Of a stretch of DNA of 64,000 bases, positions 41,588 to 50,252 are shown one piece after another (position 1 is the stretch's first letter; each line of letters starts with the position of its first letter). Location: the NCBI RefSeq assembly GCF_964026565.1, contig NZ_OZ032162.1, forward strand, positions 744,001 to 808,000. Reading direction: 5' to 3'. A program made the position numbers and the translations under genes. The stretch comes from Rickettsia endosymbiont of Ceutorhynchus obstrictus (GTDB lineage Bacteria; Pseudomonadota; Alphaproteobacteria; Rickettsiales; Rickettsiaceae). The notes beneath the pieces were generated by a model, which was not told where the DNA came from, did no database searches, and saw only the letters and a list, made by a program, of their open reading frames with translations.

Positions 41588-43762
41588 ATGCAAAATAATA
41601 TACAAAAAATATGCGTTATCGGTTCGGGAGTTATGGGGGCAGGGATTGCCGCTTTAATTGCTAATTCTTCTCATCAAGTCGTGTTATTGGATATTGTAGC
41701 GAGTGACCCAAACGATAAAAATAAAATCGTTAAAAGCGCGATAGAAAATTTGCATAAACAACAACCTCCCGCTTTATCTTTTCCCGATAAGGCAAATCTT
41801 ATTACTATCGGTAATTTAGAAGATAATCTAGACTTACTTAAGGATTGTGATTTAGTTATTGAAGTTATTATTGAGAAGCTAGAAATAAAACATCAATTAT
41901 ATAATAAAATTACTCCTTATTTGAAGAAAGAGGCAATTATTGCCTCTAATACTTCCACTTTGCCGTTAAAAAGGCTGAAAGAAAATTTGAGTGGCGAGCT
42001 GAAATCTCGGTTTGTAATTACGCATTTTTTTAATCCGCCGCGCTATATGGAGCTACTTGAATTAATTACGGATAATGAAGTAGAACCGGAAGTAATCGCC
42101 CGTGTTTCCAAGTTTTTAACAAAAATTCTCGGTAAAACTATAGTCAAATGTAACGATACTCCGGGCTTTATTGCTAACAGAGTCGGTTGTTTTTTACTTG
42201 AGTTAGTTGTTAGAAAAGCAGTAAAAGAAAATTTAGATTTAGTAATTATCGATAAGATATTTACTACTCAATTTGGTTTGCCGAGTACCGGAATTTTCGG
42301 CTTATATGATTTAATAGGTCATGACGTAATGAAATTAATATCCGGTTCGTTGCTTGCTAGCCTGCCGGAAACTGATTATTACCACAAAATTTATTTAAAC
42401 ACTCCTGTCCTTGATAAGATGATTGAAAATAAATTAATCGGTCGTAAAGGAGGAGGGGGATTTTATCGCCTCTCTTCAGTAAACGGGAAAAAAATAAAAG
42501 AAGTTATAAATTTAGCCGATTTATCTTATAAACCGGTAGCGAAAGTAGAAAATGAATTTGCAGATATTAATGAGCTATTAACAAGCGATTCTATTTACGG
42601 CAAGTTTTTTGCTGAAGTTATAACGGAATTTTATGTTTATTTAACAAGTTTAATCCCTGAAGTCACTAGCAATATTTATGATATTGATTTAGCCATGAAG
42701 CTTGGTTATAGCTGGAAATTCGGACCTTTTGAATTGCTTACACTTCATGTAAGAGACAGTTGGCAATGGTTAACTTATCAAGCTAATTTTATGAAATTGC
42801 CTCTGTCTGATTATTTAGCAAAAGGCTTATATAAAGATATTGATAAAGAAAAATTTAGATCGAGAAAAGATATAATAAAATTAAGTGAAATAGTAGCGGA
42901 GAATGATTCCGCTAAATTATTACTTTATCAAGGTCAATTAGTTTTTGTTATTAATACTAAAATGAACTGCCTAAATAAAGAGGTGTTTAATTTACTGCAA
43001 AAATCCGTCGAGATAGCCGAGAATAAAGAGCAAAATCTTTATATTTGGTCGCAAGGCAATAATTTTTCTGCCGGTGCCGATTTAAAATTAATTCTTTCTT
43101 ATATAGAAAATAAGGATTTTCAAGGCTTAGAAGAGTTTTTAAAGCTAGGTCAGCAAACTATGCGAAAGCTAAAATATTCAACCTCTCATGTTATTAGCTG
43201 CGCACTGGGAGCAGCACTCGGAGGCGGGTGCGAGTTATTACTACATTCGAGTTTTATAGTAGCTAATCAGGAATTAAATGCCGGTCTTGTTGAGGCTTCG
43301 GTCGGTTTAATCCCAGGGTGGGGCGGTGTTACCGAGATGCTTTTAAGAAGCGAGGGCGATAAAGATAAATTAGTTAAAAATATCAAAAATATTTTGACCC
43401 AAAATAAATCAAGTTCTGCCGATTATTTCGCAGCCGATTATAATATCGCTCACTTACAAATAAATATGAATAAGAATTATATCTTAGATGAGGCATTACA
43501 GTTAGAATTACCTAAAAAACGTTATTTTACCGGCGTAAATGCGCTGTATACCGATAAAATAACCCTACCGAAAATAACTTTAGCAAATGAGTTAGATACC
43601 TCCAAATATAATGACGTACAAAATAAAATATTATCAAAACTACAGGATTTTATAAATCACCACTCGGAGATAAGCGAAGAAGAAATATTGCCGTTTGAGC
43701 GAGAATTATTTTTAGAATTAGCTAAAGATTCCAAGATTATAGATAAGTTAAGGTCGGTATAA
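41588..43762 (+). CDS. 3-hydroxyacyl-CoA dehydrogenase/enoyl-CoA hydratase fusion
   Basis: 724 residues, FadB/FadJ-like. The NAD-binding 3-hydroxyacyl-CoA dehydrogenase comes first (GSGVMGAGIAALIANSSHQVVLLDI, residues about 11-35; NTSTLPLKRL; HFFNPPRYMELLEL; NDTPGFIANRVG). The crotonase domain comes last (residues about 450-600: NNFSAGADLKLIL, CALGAALGGGCELLLHSSF). This is opposite to E. coli FadB, where the hydratase is N-terminal, but known in alphaproteobacteria. The oxyanion-hole segments are both visible. It acts in beta-oxidation or a reduced acyl-CoA pathway; the physiological role in Rickettsia is uncertain. Confidence 0.88.
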   Translation: MQNNIQKICVIGSGVMGAGIAALIANSSHQVVLLDIVASDPNDKNKIVKSAIENLHKQQPPALSFPDKANLITIGNLEDNLDLLKDCDLVIEVIIEKLEIKHQLYNKITPYLKKEAIIASNTSTLPLKRLKENLSGELKSRFVITHFFNPPRYMELLELITDNEVEPEVIARVSKFLTKILGKTIVKCNDTPGFIANRVGCFLLELVVRKAVKENLDLVIIDKIFTTQFGLPSTGIFGLYDLIGHDVMKLISGSLLASLPETDYYHKIYLNTPVLDKMIENKLIGRKGGGGFYRLSSVNGKKIKEVINLADLSYKPVAKVENEFADINELLTSDSIYGKFFAEVITEFYVYLTSLIPEVTSNIYDIDLAMKLGYSWKFGPFELLTLHVRDSWQWLTYQANFMKLPLSDYLAKGLYKDIDKEKFRSRKDIIKLSEIVAENDSAKLLLYQGQLVFVINTKMNCLNKEVFNLLQKSVEIAENKEQNLYIWSQGNNFSAGADLKLILSYIENKDFQGLEEFLKLGQQTMRKLKYSTSHVISCALGAALGGGCELLLHSSFIVANQELNAGLVEASVGLIPGWGGVTEMLLRSEGDKDKLVKNIKNILTQNKSSSADYFAADYNIAHLQINMNKNYILDEALQLELPKKRYFTGVNALYTDKITLPKITLANELDTSKYNDVQNKILSKLQDFINHHSEISEEEILPFERELFLELAKDSKIIDKLRSV

Positions 43763-43785
43763 AGCTGATTAATATCACTTCTTAG

Positions 43786-43975
43786 TTGTCATTCCCGTGA
43801 AAACGGGAATCCAGAAAAAGTATCAAAGTCATCCTGAATTTATTTCAGGATCTACTAAAAAGATGCGCAAAACTTGTTCAGCATGACAAAAAAAACCTGG
43901 ATTCCCGCTTTTAGCTAGAATGACATCGAAAATTCGAGCCATGCAACAAAGTTCCGTTTCCACGGGAATGACATG
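43786..43975. repeat. Double hairpin with module E after the fadB-like gene
   Basis: GTCATTCCCGTGAAAACGGGAATCCAG and TGGATTCCCGCTTTTAGCTAGAATGAC surround module E (43828-43887). Then comes CGAAAATTCGAGCCATGCAACAAAG (43928-43952), a family D end, and a further half hairpin. Confidence 0.7.
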
Positions 43976-44055
43976 CATTACAATTAACTTTAGTATCCTC
44001 CTTAGTGGAGTAATTAATTACTGATATACTATAAAAAATAAATTTTGGTATATTT

Positions 44056-44514
44056 ATGATTACTTTACTTGCAACAATAATAGGTTTTATTAGCTCTATA
44101 TTGCCTGAGATTTTAAAAATATTAAAAGACCTTAACGATAAAAAGCATGAATTACATATTTTAGATCGGCAGATTGAAAATAATAAACTTAATCACTCTA
44201 AAACTTTTACGGAACTAACTATCTCTAAAGAAATGGCAGAACAATACTCGCTTTACTCGACTTATAAATCAGGAATAAGTTGGGTTGATGCCTTAAATAG
44301 TTCGGTACGCCCCGTTTTAGCTTACAGCTTTTTTGCTATGTATGGGGGAATCAAATATATCCAATATAAAGCTATAAAAAACACGGCTATTTTAGCAGAG
44401 TATCTGGATGTTTTATGGAGCATAGAAGATCAAACAATCTTTGCTGGTATTATTAGTTTTTACTTCGGTCAACGCACTTTTAGTAAGTTTTGGAAGCAAA
44501 AAAATATTATGTAA
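44056..44514 (+). CDS. Holin-like protein (3TM phage/GTA holin type)
   Basis: 152 residues. Three hydrophobic segments (residues about 2-22, 88-106, 124-142) separated by a charged helix (KDLNDKKHELHILDRQIENNK). WVDALNSSVRPVLAYSFFAMY and the end IISFYFGQRTFSKFWKQK match the layout of the gene-transfer-agent three-helix holin family. No endolysin is beside it. With the terminase at 11805 it is a second scattered phage or GTA-like gene. Moderate confidence in the family. Confidence 0.68.
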   Translation: MITLLATIIGFISSILPEILKILKDLNDKKHELHILDRQIENNKLNHSKTFTELTISKEMAEQYSLYSTYKSGISWVDALNSSVRPVLAYSFFAMYGGIKYIQYKAIKNTAILAEYLDVLWSIEDQTIFAGIISFYFGQRTFSKFWKQKNIM

Positions 44515-44539
44515 AGCATTCCGGTGTCATCTAGTTGCT

Positions 44540-44740
44540 TGTACCTGCGTTGTTGTATGGCTCGAATTTTCGATGTCATTCCCGTGCAGGCGGGAATCTA
44601 GGCTTTTTTTGTCATGCTGAACAAGTTTTGCGCATCTCATTAATAGATCCTGAAATAAATTCAGGATGACATAAAAGTGTTTTTTCTGAATTCCCGTTTT
44701 CACGGGAATGACATCGAGCACGCTTAACCTATACACTCAA
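44540..44740. repeat. Family D end, double hairpin and module E
   Basis: GCGTTGTTGTATGGCTCGAA (44547), then CGATGTCATTCCCGTGCAGGCGG...TTTCACGGGAATGACATCG with module E at 44611-44670. The right D end is decayed (CACTCAACAATACTTGCG). It lies between the holin-like gene and hda, which converge. Confidence 0.65.
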
Positions 44741-44770
44741 CAATACTTGCGTAGGAGTGACATCAAATAA

Positions 44771-45427
44771 TCAAATATTCTGCAAATTTAATACCTCTTT
44801 AACTAAAGGAATCGTTACTTTACGTTTGGAGGTTAGAGCGAAGTGATTAATTTGCTCTAATATTTCTATAATTTCTTTATGTTGCCTTGGTAGGTTTACT
44901 AATAAAAAATCTACGACGCTCTCGGGGATTGTTATAGAAGAAGTAGCAAAATGTTTGAAGATCAATATCCTCATTAATTCATCGTCCGGCGGCTCTATTT
45001 CAATAGTTAATACGGATTTTACTCTTGAAGATAAATCAGGCAATATAAAATTTTTATTTATCTTACCGGTAAGCAATAAATATTTTTGCCGCTCATTAAT
45101 TAGGTTAAATAAATGCAATAAAATTACCTCTTGCCAATTTTCAATATCTTCAATAATGAAACTATTATATTTAGCTAAAATTTCTTCATCAAAAAAAATA
45201 TCTTTAATGATAAAGCTGTTAGCTAGGTTTTGCCATATTTTTGCAAGATAGGTTTTGCCTGAAGCAGGTGCTCCTTTAATTAATAAAGTAAATTTATAAG
45301 GATTTACTCCCCAATTTGTTTGCCAGTTTTTTAACGCATTATGAGCGAGTTTATTAGAGTTAGAAACAATAAACTCATCGGGATGATATTGTGTATTGTA
45401 GGATAAGGGAAATATAAGTTGTTGCAT
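44771..45427 (-). CDS. hda: DnaA-related regulatory protein Hda/HdaA
   Basis: 218 residues. Short AAA+ protein related to DnaA domain III: Walker A IKGAPASGKTYLAKIW (residues about 50-65) and a degenerate Walker B NSFIIEDIENW. There is no DNA-binding domain IV. The family promotes hydrolysis of DnaA-bound ATP (RIDA). It lies downstream of perM on the same strand, a pairing seen in other alphaproteobacteria. Confidence 0.85.
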   Translation of the reverse strand: MQQLIFPLSYNTQYHPDEFIVSNSNKLAHNALKNWQTNWGVNPYKFTLLIKGAPASGKTYLAKIWQNLANSFIIKDIFFDEEILAKYNSFIIEDIENWQEVILLHLFNLINERQKYLLLTGKINKNFILPDLSSRVKSVLTIEIEPPDDELMRILIFKHFATSSITIPESVVDFLLVNLPRQHKEIIEILEQINHFALTSKRKVTIPLVKEVLNLQNI

Positions 45428-45463
45428 ATACTTAGATAGAACTTCAAAAATTGGCTAGGACGG

Positions 45464-45718
45464 CGTTGTTGTATGGCTCGATAAAGCGGCAGTATGTCAT
45501 TCCTGCGCAGGCGGGAATCCAGGCTTTTTTTGTCATGCTGAACAAGTTTTGCGCATCTCATTAATAGATCCTGAAATAAATTCAGGATGACATAAAAGTG
45601 TTTTTTCTGGATTCCCGCCTGCGCGGGAATGACATCAAAAATTTGATCCACGCAACAACGCCTCCTCGCAATGACGGTATTTTTTTGCAACGTTTTTGTT
45701 CCGCGCAACAATACCATC
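45464..45718. repeat. Family D ends around a double hairpin with module E
   Basis: GGCGTTGTTGTATGGCTCGA (45464) and CCGCGCAACAATACC (45701-45715) are outer ends. Between them are GTCATTCCTGCGCAGGCGGG...GCGGGAATGACATC with module E (45532-45591). A further CACGCAACAACGCCTCCTCGCAATGACG follows. The frame 45331-45717 minus across it is repeat sequence. Confidence 0.65.
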
Positions 45719-45726
45719 TCTACTCT

Positions 45727-46782
45727 TTACCGCTCTTGACTATAAAACTTACTAGCTTTGTAAAAGTCAATGACGTTAAAAAGTAGAATTTTGGTAATGC
45801 CTGCGATCGGTATAGCAAAAAATATGCCGACAAAGCCGAATAAACTCCCGCAAGCCAAAATTGAGAATATTATCCAACCCGGATGAAGACCTATTTTATC
45901 ACCGATAATTTTAGGCGTTAAAATATACGATTCGCCGATATTACCGATAAGATAAATCATTACTATATATAACAATTTTATTTTCATACCGAAAGTTAAA
46001 TAGCCGACAATTAGTGCCAGAGAAAAAGATATTAAAGTGCCGATAAAAGGGATGATAACAAGAAACCCGCTTAAGATACCTAGTAAAATGGCTAAATCTA
46101 TACCGACAATAGATAATGAAATACTATAAAAAATCGATAATAATAAGCAGATATTTAGCTGCCCCCTGATATAAGCCGATAGTAAATTATTAATGGAAAA
46201 TAATACTTCTAATATTTTCTTTTTACTTTGCATCGGTAATAATGATTTCATATTTGCTATAATTTTTGGCCAGTCCCGTAGGAAATAAAATAATATTATA
46301 GGTATTAATAACAATAATATAAATATATTGATTGTAACTATCGTATAGTGCCAGAAATTATTAGCAAGGCTAGTTAATATAGTAAATATATTATTTATAA
46401 AATTACTTAGCGAATCTTTAATTTTATCGGCAATATTCGGTTCTATTGAGTAAATTTTTGCCGAAAGATGCGGCATTATTTCCGCTTGAAAATAATTTTT
46501 ATATTTAGGAACATTATTTATAAAAATAGAAATTTGTTGATAAATTATCGGTAATAATATAATAAGTGCTACAAAAAACACTCCTAAAAAAATAAGGAAT
46601 ATTATAGATGCCGCTAGGTTTCTCGGTAGCTTGAGCCGTGATACAATAAAATCAATAGTCGGCTGTAATAAGTAAGCAATTATAAAAGCAATAAAGAAAG
46701 GTTTTATAGCACCTGAAATTAACGCTGAGGCAGTTATAAAAATCCCTAGAAGGAGAAACCAAAATATAGCTGTTTTATTCAA
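45727..46782 (-). CDS. AI-2E family transporter (PerM/YdgG-like)
   Basis: 351 residues with about 8 membrane helices arranged as two N-terminal pairs, a polar stretch (residues about 70-130) and four C-terminal helices. FLVIIPFIGTLISFSLALIVG and the C-terminal LHPGWIIFSILACGSLFGFVGIFFAIPIAGI are conserved in the family. Often called a permease; the true substrate is uncertain in most members. It is 299 bp upstream of hda on the same strand. Confidence 0.85.
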   Translation of the reverse strand: MNKTAIFWFLLLGIFITASALISGAIKPFFIAFIIAYLLQPTIDFIVSRLKLPRNLAASIIFLIFLGVFFVALIILLPIIYQQISIFINNVPKYKNYFQAEIMPHLSAKIYSIEPNIADKIKDSLSNFINNIFTILTSLANNFWHYTIVTINIFILLLLIPIILFYFLRDWPKIIANMKSLLPMQSKKKILEVLFSINNLLSAYIRGQLNICLLLSIFYSISLSIVGIDLAILLGILSGFLVIIPFIGTLISFSLALIVGYLTFGMKIKLLYIVMIYLIGNIGESYILTPKIIGDKIGLHPGWIIFSILACGSLFGFVGIFFAIPIAGITKILLFNVIDFYKASKFYSQER

Positions 46783-46830
46783 AATATTTCTCTTTTTAAC
46801 AGGTTTATATTATTAATATGTAGATATCAG

Positions 46831-46952
46831 AATCGTCATTGCGAAGCCCCGAAGGGGCTGCGGCAATCCAGAAAATAGATATTTCAGCGTAATATAATAT
46901 AATTTTTTTCTAGATTGCCACGTCGTTGCTACCGCAACTCCTCGCAATGACG
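46831..46952. repeat. Double hairpin between perM and grpE
   Basis: CGTCATTGCGAAGCCCCGAAGGGGCTGCGGCAATCCAG and CTAGATTGCCACGTCG...CTCCTCGCAATGACG with an AT-rich spacer. It is a non-coding copy of the unit that holds the GIY-YIG gene at 7554. Confidence 0.75.
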
Positions 46953-46986
46953 ATGGAGCAGCAATACTTCTTCCCAAATAACACGA

Positions 46987-47523
46987 CTACCTAGCCACCT
47001 GAACAGTTGCAGGGCGTAATAGTCGATCTTTAAGCTTATAACCCACTTGCATTATGGCAACTATACTCCCAGACTTATACTCATCACTATCGATTTGCGA
47101 GATTGCATTATGTATATTATGGTCAAACAACTCACCTATTATCGGCTCTATTAACTCTATATTATGTTTTTTAAATATTTTTGCAAGCTCTAGCGCTGTC
47201 ATTTCCACCCCTGAAATAACACCGGTGACAATATTAGCTGCTTCTCCTTCAAGATTTTGTGGCTTATACTCTAAGGCTCTTGATAAATTATCACTAACGG
47301 TTAGAATATCTTTGGCAAAAGAAACTATAGAATAATCACGTGCTTCATCACGAGACTTTTCTAAACGCTTTCTGGTATTTTCAGCCTCCGCTACGCTTCT
47401 AAGTAATTTATCCTGTAATATTTCGATTCGGCCCTTTAAATTAGTTACTTCTTCTGCTTCAGGTTGCAGAGTTTCTTCTAGCTGTGTTTCTTCTTCATTT
47501 TTTTCTTTACTGTTATTATCCAT
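46987..47523 (-). CDS. grpE: Co-chaperone GrpE
   Basis: 178 residues. Nucleotide exchange factor for DnaK. Long coiled coil with LKGRIEILQDKLLRSVAEAENTRKRLEKSRDEARDYSIVSFAKDIL (residues about 30-75) and a C-terminal beta domain (GVEMTALELAKIFKKHNIELI...VGYKLKDRLLRPATVQVAR). A probable heat-shock promoter lies about 40 bp upstream. Confidence 0.96.
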   Translation of the reverse strand: MDNNSKEKNEEETQLEETLQPEAEEVTNLKGRIEILQDKLLRSVAEAENTRKRLEKSRDEARDYSIVSFAKDILTVSDNLSRALEYKPQNLEGEAANIVTGVISGVEMTALELAKIFKKHNIELIEPIIGELFDHNIHNAISQIDSDEYKSGSIVAIMQVGYKLKDRLLRPATVQVAR

Positions 47524-47560
47524 TTTATTATCTATCTTTATTTGAAGTTTAATGCTAACT

Positions 47561-47588
47561 ATATAATGAAAAATTATAGATTTTCAAG
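47561..47588 (-). promoter_or_regulatory. Probable sigma32 promoter of grpE
   Basis: On the minus strand CTTGAA (47583-47588) is followed after 14 bases by CATTATAT (47561-47568), close to alphaproteobacterial sigma32 sites. The same -35 and the same 14-base spacing occur upstream of groES. Confidence 0.5.
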
Positions 47589-47722
47589 TATACTCTGCTG
47601 ATTTCAAAAATTACTCTTTCATTTTATCAGGGACTCCTGTACTCACGTACTAAGTATACGCTGCGTGCAGTCGCCCCTCAAAATAAAATTTAATTTCTGA
47701 AATCATTTGAGTATATACTACT
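47585..47722. repeat. Long inverted-repeat element between grpE and rph
   Basis: Ends AAGTATACTCTGCTGATTTC and GAAATCATTTGAGTATATAC are inverted. The core CTCACGTACTAAGTATACGC matches the elements at 13228 and 19061. It lies between divergent genes and its end is only about 36 bp before rph. It overlaps the far end of the predicted grpE -35 box. Confidence 0.65.
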
Positions 47723-47758
47723 TAATCTTTCAAGAATTATTACAGATAAATTACAATT

Positions 47759-48478
47759 ATGAGACCATCAGGCAGAAAAAACAACCAAATACGTCAAATA
47801 TCGATAGAATTATCTCCTCTTGTTAATGCAGAAGGTTCTTGTTTGATTAAAATAGGCAATACTCACGTTATGTGTAGTGCTACTTATGAGACAAGCATAC
47901 CGCCTTTCTTACGTGGGCAAGGTCAAGGATGGATTACTGCAGAATACGGTATGCTGCCCGGTTCTACCAATCAGCGTATTAAAAGAGAAGCGGCATTAGG
48001 CAAACAAGGCGGTAGAACGCAGGAAATCCAGCGGCTAATAGGTAGATCAATGCGTGCGATAATTAACCTTAAAGCCTTAGGAGAGCGTCAAATTATTATT
48101 GATTGCGACGTGATAAACGCAGACGGCGGTACTAGAACGGCAGCCATTACGGGAAGTTATATAGCTCTGCATTTAGCCGTTCGGTCGTTAATGAACAGGA
48201 AAGCGTTAAAAGTGAATCCGTTAATTACTCAAATTGCCGCCGTTTCTTGCGGTATATATAAAGGTGAGCCGATAGTTGATTTAGATTATCTAGAAGACAG
48301 CAACGCCGAAGTGGATGCGAATTTTGTTTTTGCCGGGAACGGCAATTTAATTGAAGTACAAAGTACAGCCGAGCAGAAACCGTTTTCCGAAGAGCAATTT
48401 TTGGCAATGCTAAGCTTAGCAAGGTCGGCAACCTCGGAATTGTTTAAGTTGCAAAATCAAGTGTTGCCGGAAGAGTGA
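47759..48478 (+). CDS. rph: Ribonuclease PH
   Basis: 239 residues. Phosphorolytic 3' exonuclease for tRNA maturation. MRPSGRKNNQIRQISIEL, TAEYGMLPGST, RLIGRSMRAIINLKALGERQIIIDCDVINADGGTRTAAITGSYIAL (phosphate and RNA binding) and VDLDYLEDSNAEVDANFV are all intact. It diverges from grpE, a common alphaproteobacterial neighbour. Confidence 0.97.
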   Translation: MRPSGRKNNQIRQISIELSPLVNAEGSCLIKIGNTHVMCSATYETSIPPFLRGQGQGWITAEYGMLPGSTNQRIKREAALGKQGGRTQEIQRLIGRSMRAIINLKALGERQIIIDCDVINADGGTRTAAITGSYIALHLAVRSLMNRKALKVNPLITQIAAVSCGIYKGEPIVDLDYLEDSNAEVDANFVFAGNGNLIEVQSTAEQKPFSEEQFLAMLSLARSATSELFKLQNQVLPEE

Positions 48479-48494
48479 TATTATACTGTCCGAC

Positions 48495-48955
48495 TTGACT
48501 TGACCGGCATTATTGTATGACTCGAAAATTAATAAAAAACTCGTCATTGCGAAGCCACGAAGTGGCTGTGGCAATCCAGAAAAACATAGTCATCCTGAAT
48601 TTATTTCAGGATCTATTAAAAAAAGATGCTGAAACAAGTTCAGCATGACAAGGACTAGATTGCCGCGTCGGCACTTTGTGCCTTCTCGCAATGACGATTC
48701 CGGTAGCCACGCAACAACGCTCATGCAGGCGGGAAGGCGTTGTTGCATGGCTCTAAAAAAGTACCCTATGTCATTCCTAGCTCAAGGCGAGAATCCAGCT
48801 TTGTCATGCTGAACTTGTTTCAGCATCTCTTGTAGTATATCCTGAAATAAATTCAGGATGACTATTTTTTTCTGGATTCCCGTTTTCACGGGAATGACAT
48901 AACACGCTTTGAACCTATCCACGCAACAATGCTGCGCGGGAATGTCATCGAGAGT
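48495..48955. repeat. Two composite repeat blocks with two E modules
   Basis: First block: D-like end CGGCATTATTGTATGACTCG (48500), CGTCATTGCGAAGCC...CTTCTCGCAATGACG unit (48542-48696) with module E (48589-48649) as its spacer, and CCACGCAACAACGCT. Second block: GGCGTTGTTGCATGGCTC (48737), GTCATTCCTAGC...TTTCACGGGAATGACAT with module E (48803-48862), and CCACGCAACAATGCTGCG. Module E thus sits inside two different arm families. No gene in the 494-bp gap. Confidence 0.7.
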
Positions 48956-48972
48956 ATATAGAAAATTTTTAT

Positions 48973-49155
48973 TTATTCCGCCGTTTCTTCTGCTCCTTCT
49001 CCTAAAGGTAAAACATTAGATAATGTGCGTTCACTACTATTTGCTAATGAATTTGCACCGTTTGCATCGTTATAGCCGGTAATATTTGCTTCTGAAATAA
49101 AATTAATTGTACCGATTCTAGTAGCTGAAATAGGCTCTTCTTTAGATTTAGACAT
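48973..49155 (-). CDS. Small hypothetical protein
   Basis: 60 residues from MSKSKEEPISATRIGTINF; AAGGA lies at proper spacing before this ATG, whereas the longer frame from 49209 has no ribosome site. It is polar and Asn/Ser/Glu-rich, and ends in an acidic LGEGAEETAE. There is no signal or membrane segment. Function unknown; convincing as a gene mainly from the ribosome site and non-repeat composition. Confidence 0.5.
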   Translation of the reverse strand: MSKSKEEPISATRIGTINFISEANITGYNDANGANSLANSSERTLSNVLPLGEGAEETAE

Positions 49156-49325
49156 ACACATATCCTTATAAATTATTAAAATTTTCTTAATATAAAAATA
49201 CTTATTCAAGTATTCTCAAGTACAAATACAATAAAATATTTAATGTTTCAATTTAAATTTCATTAAAAACTTCATTTAATACTTTATTCAACTATAAATT
49301 GTATTATAATACCGTATTTTGATTT

Positions 49326-50252
49326 ATGCGGCTTGTTATGATAAATATATTTCGGCGTTTTATTTTAGTTTTTGTTTTTGTTATTTTAAGCGCTAATAAA
49401 GTTAACGCTTCCGCTTGGCTGTTAGAGGAGGGTAGGTATCGGTATAGTATAAATATCAATAATGTCGATAAAGCCTCAAAGAAGGAGAAGAAAAAACGAG
49501 AAATTTTTGCTCAAGATTTAGAAGAAAAATTGCAGCAGCTAGAGGCACCTAACCGGCAATTAAACCCAAATTCTCGCCGTTATAAGAGGCTATCAAAACG
49601 CATAAAAAAATTGTGGCAAGGGATAGCGGAATTGTCCTCATATCAAGATGAACGGCTTACAAGCGGTAGTGTTGAATACGGCATTAGCGACAATCAAAAT
49701 TTCGGTATTCATTTTTTATTTAAGGAAGATAAGTTTATCGGTAGAAAAAGCTTTACCGAGGAAGCCGGTTTATTTTATAAGCTTAAATTGTTTCAGGAAA
49801 ATGATTTTGTTATATCGCTCCAGCCTAAAATCTTTGTTAGTAAAGATAAAGGCTGCAGAGAGGAATTTTTTGCAGAATTTTCATTATTATCCGGCATGTC
49901 AAAACAAATTTATTCTGCCACCGTGTTTAATCAAAATACGGTAAGTATCGGTCATTATCTTAACTATCTTGGCTATAAAAAAAGATATTATAATGTTTCT
50001 ACTTCTGAAGGGATTAAATTTGAGAACGGTTTTATGTTGGTGAGTTTTACCAAATATCATAATCGTCAGGATTACGGTTATATTTATGAAAAAACCGTCT
50101 ATGAACAACTTTCAGTTGCAAAAATAATAAAATTTGATAATGTAGGGAAAAATTTTTTAACAACTCAAATCGGCTATTTTTGGGATCGTAGCCTTTCAAA
50201 TAAAAAATATAAAATATCGGGTATAACATTTTCAGTATGGTTAGATGTATAA
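49326..50252 (+). CDS. Exported protein, probable outer-membrane barrel
   Basis: 308 residues. Signal peptide (residues about 1-28, IFRRFILVFVFVILSANKVNASA), a basic coiled segment (residues about 45-105, KKEKKKREIFAQDLEEKLQQLE), then alternating strands rich in aromatic residues ending in SGITFSVWLDV, as in outer-membrane beta barrels. Not a family I can name. Its 3' end overlaps the next gene's start by 16 bases, so it is coupled to the glycosyltransferase and may export or anchor its product. Confidence 0.75.
   Translation: MRLVMINIFRRFILVFVFVILSANKVNASAWLLEEGRYRYSININNVDKASKKEKKKREIFAQDLEEKLQQLEAPNRQLNPNSRRYKRLSKRIKKLWQGIAELSSYQDERLTSGSVEYGISDNQNFGIHFLFKEDKFIGRKSFTEEAGLFYKLKLFQENDFVISLQPKIFVSKDKGCREEFFAEFSLLSGMSKQIYSATVFNQNTVSIGHYLNYLGYKKRYYNVSTSEGIKFENGFMLVSFTKYHNRQDYGYIYEKTVYEQLSVAKIIKFDNVGKNFLTTQIGYFWDRSLSNKKYKISGITFSVWLDV

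Noticed and set aside
14011..48862. Module E repeats as a CRISPR array
   Set aside because: Copies are dispersed singly through the window, not tandem with spacers, and no cas gene is present.
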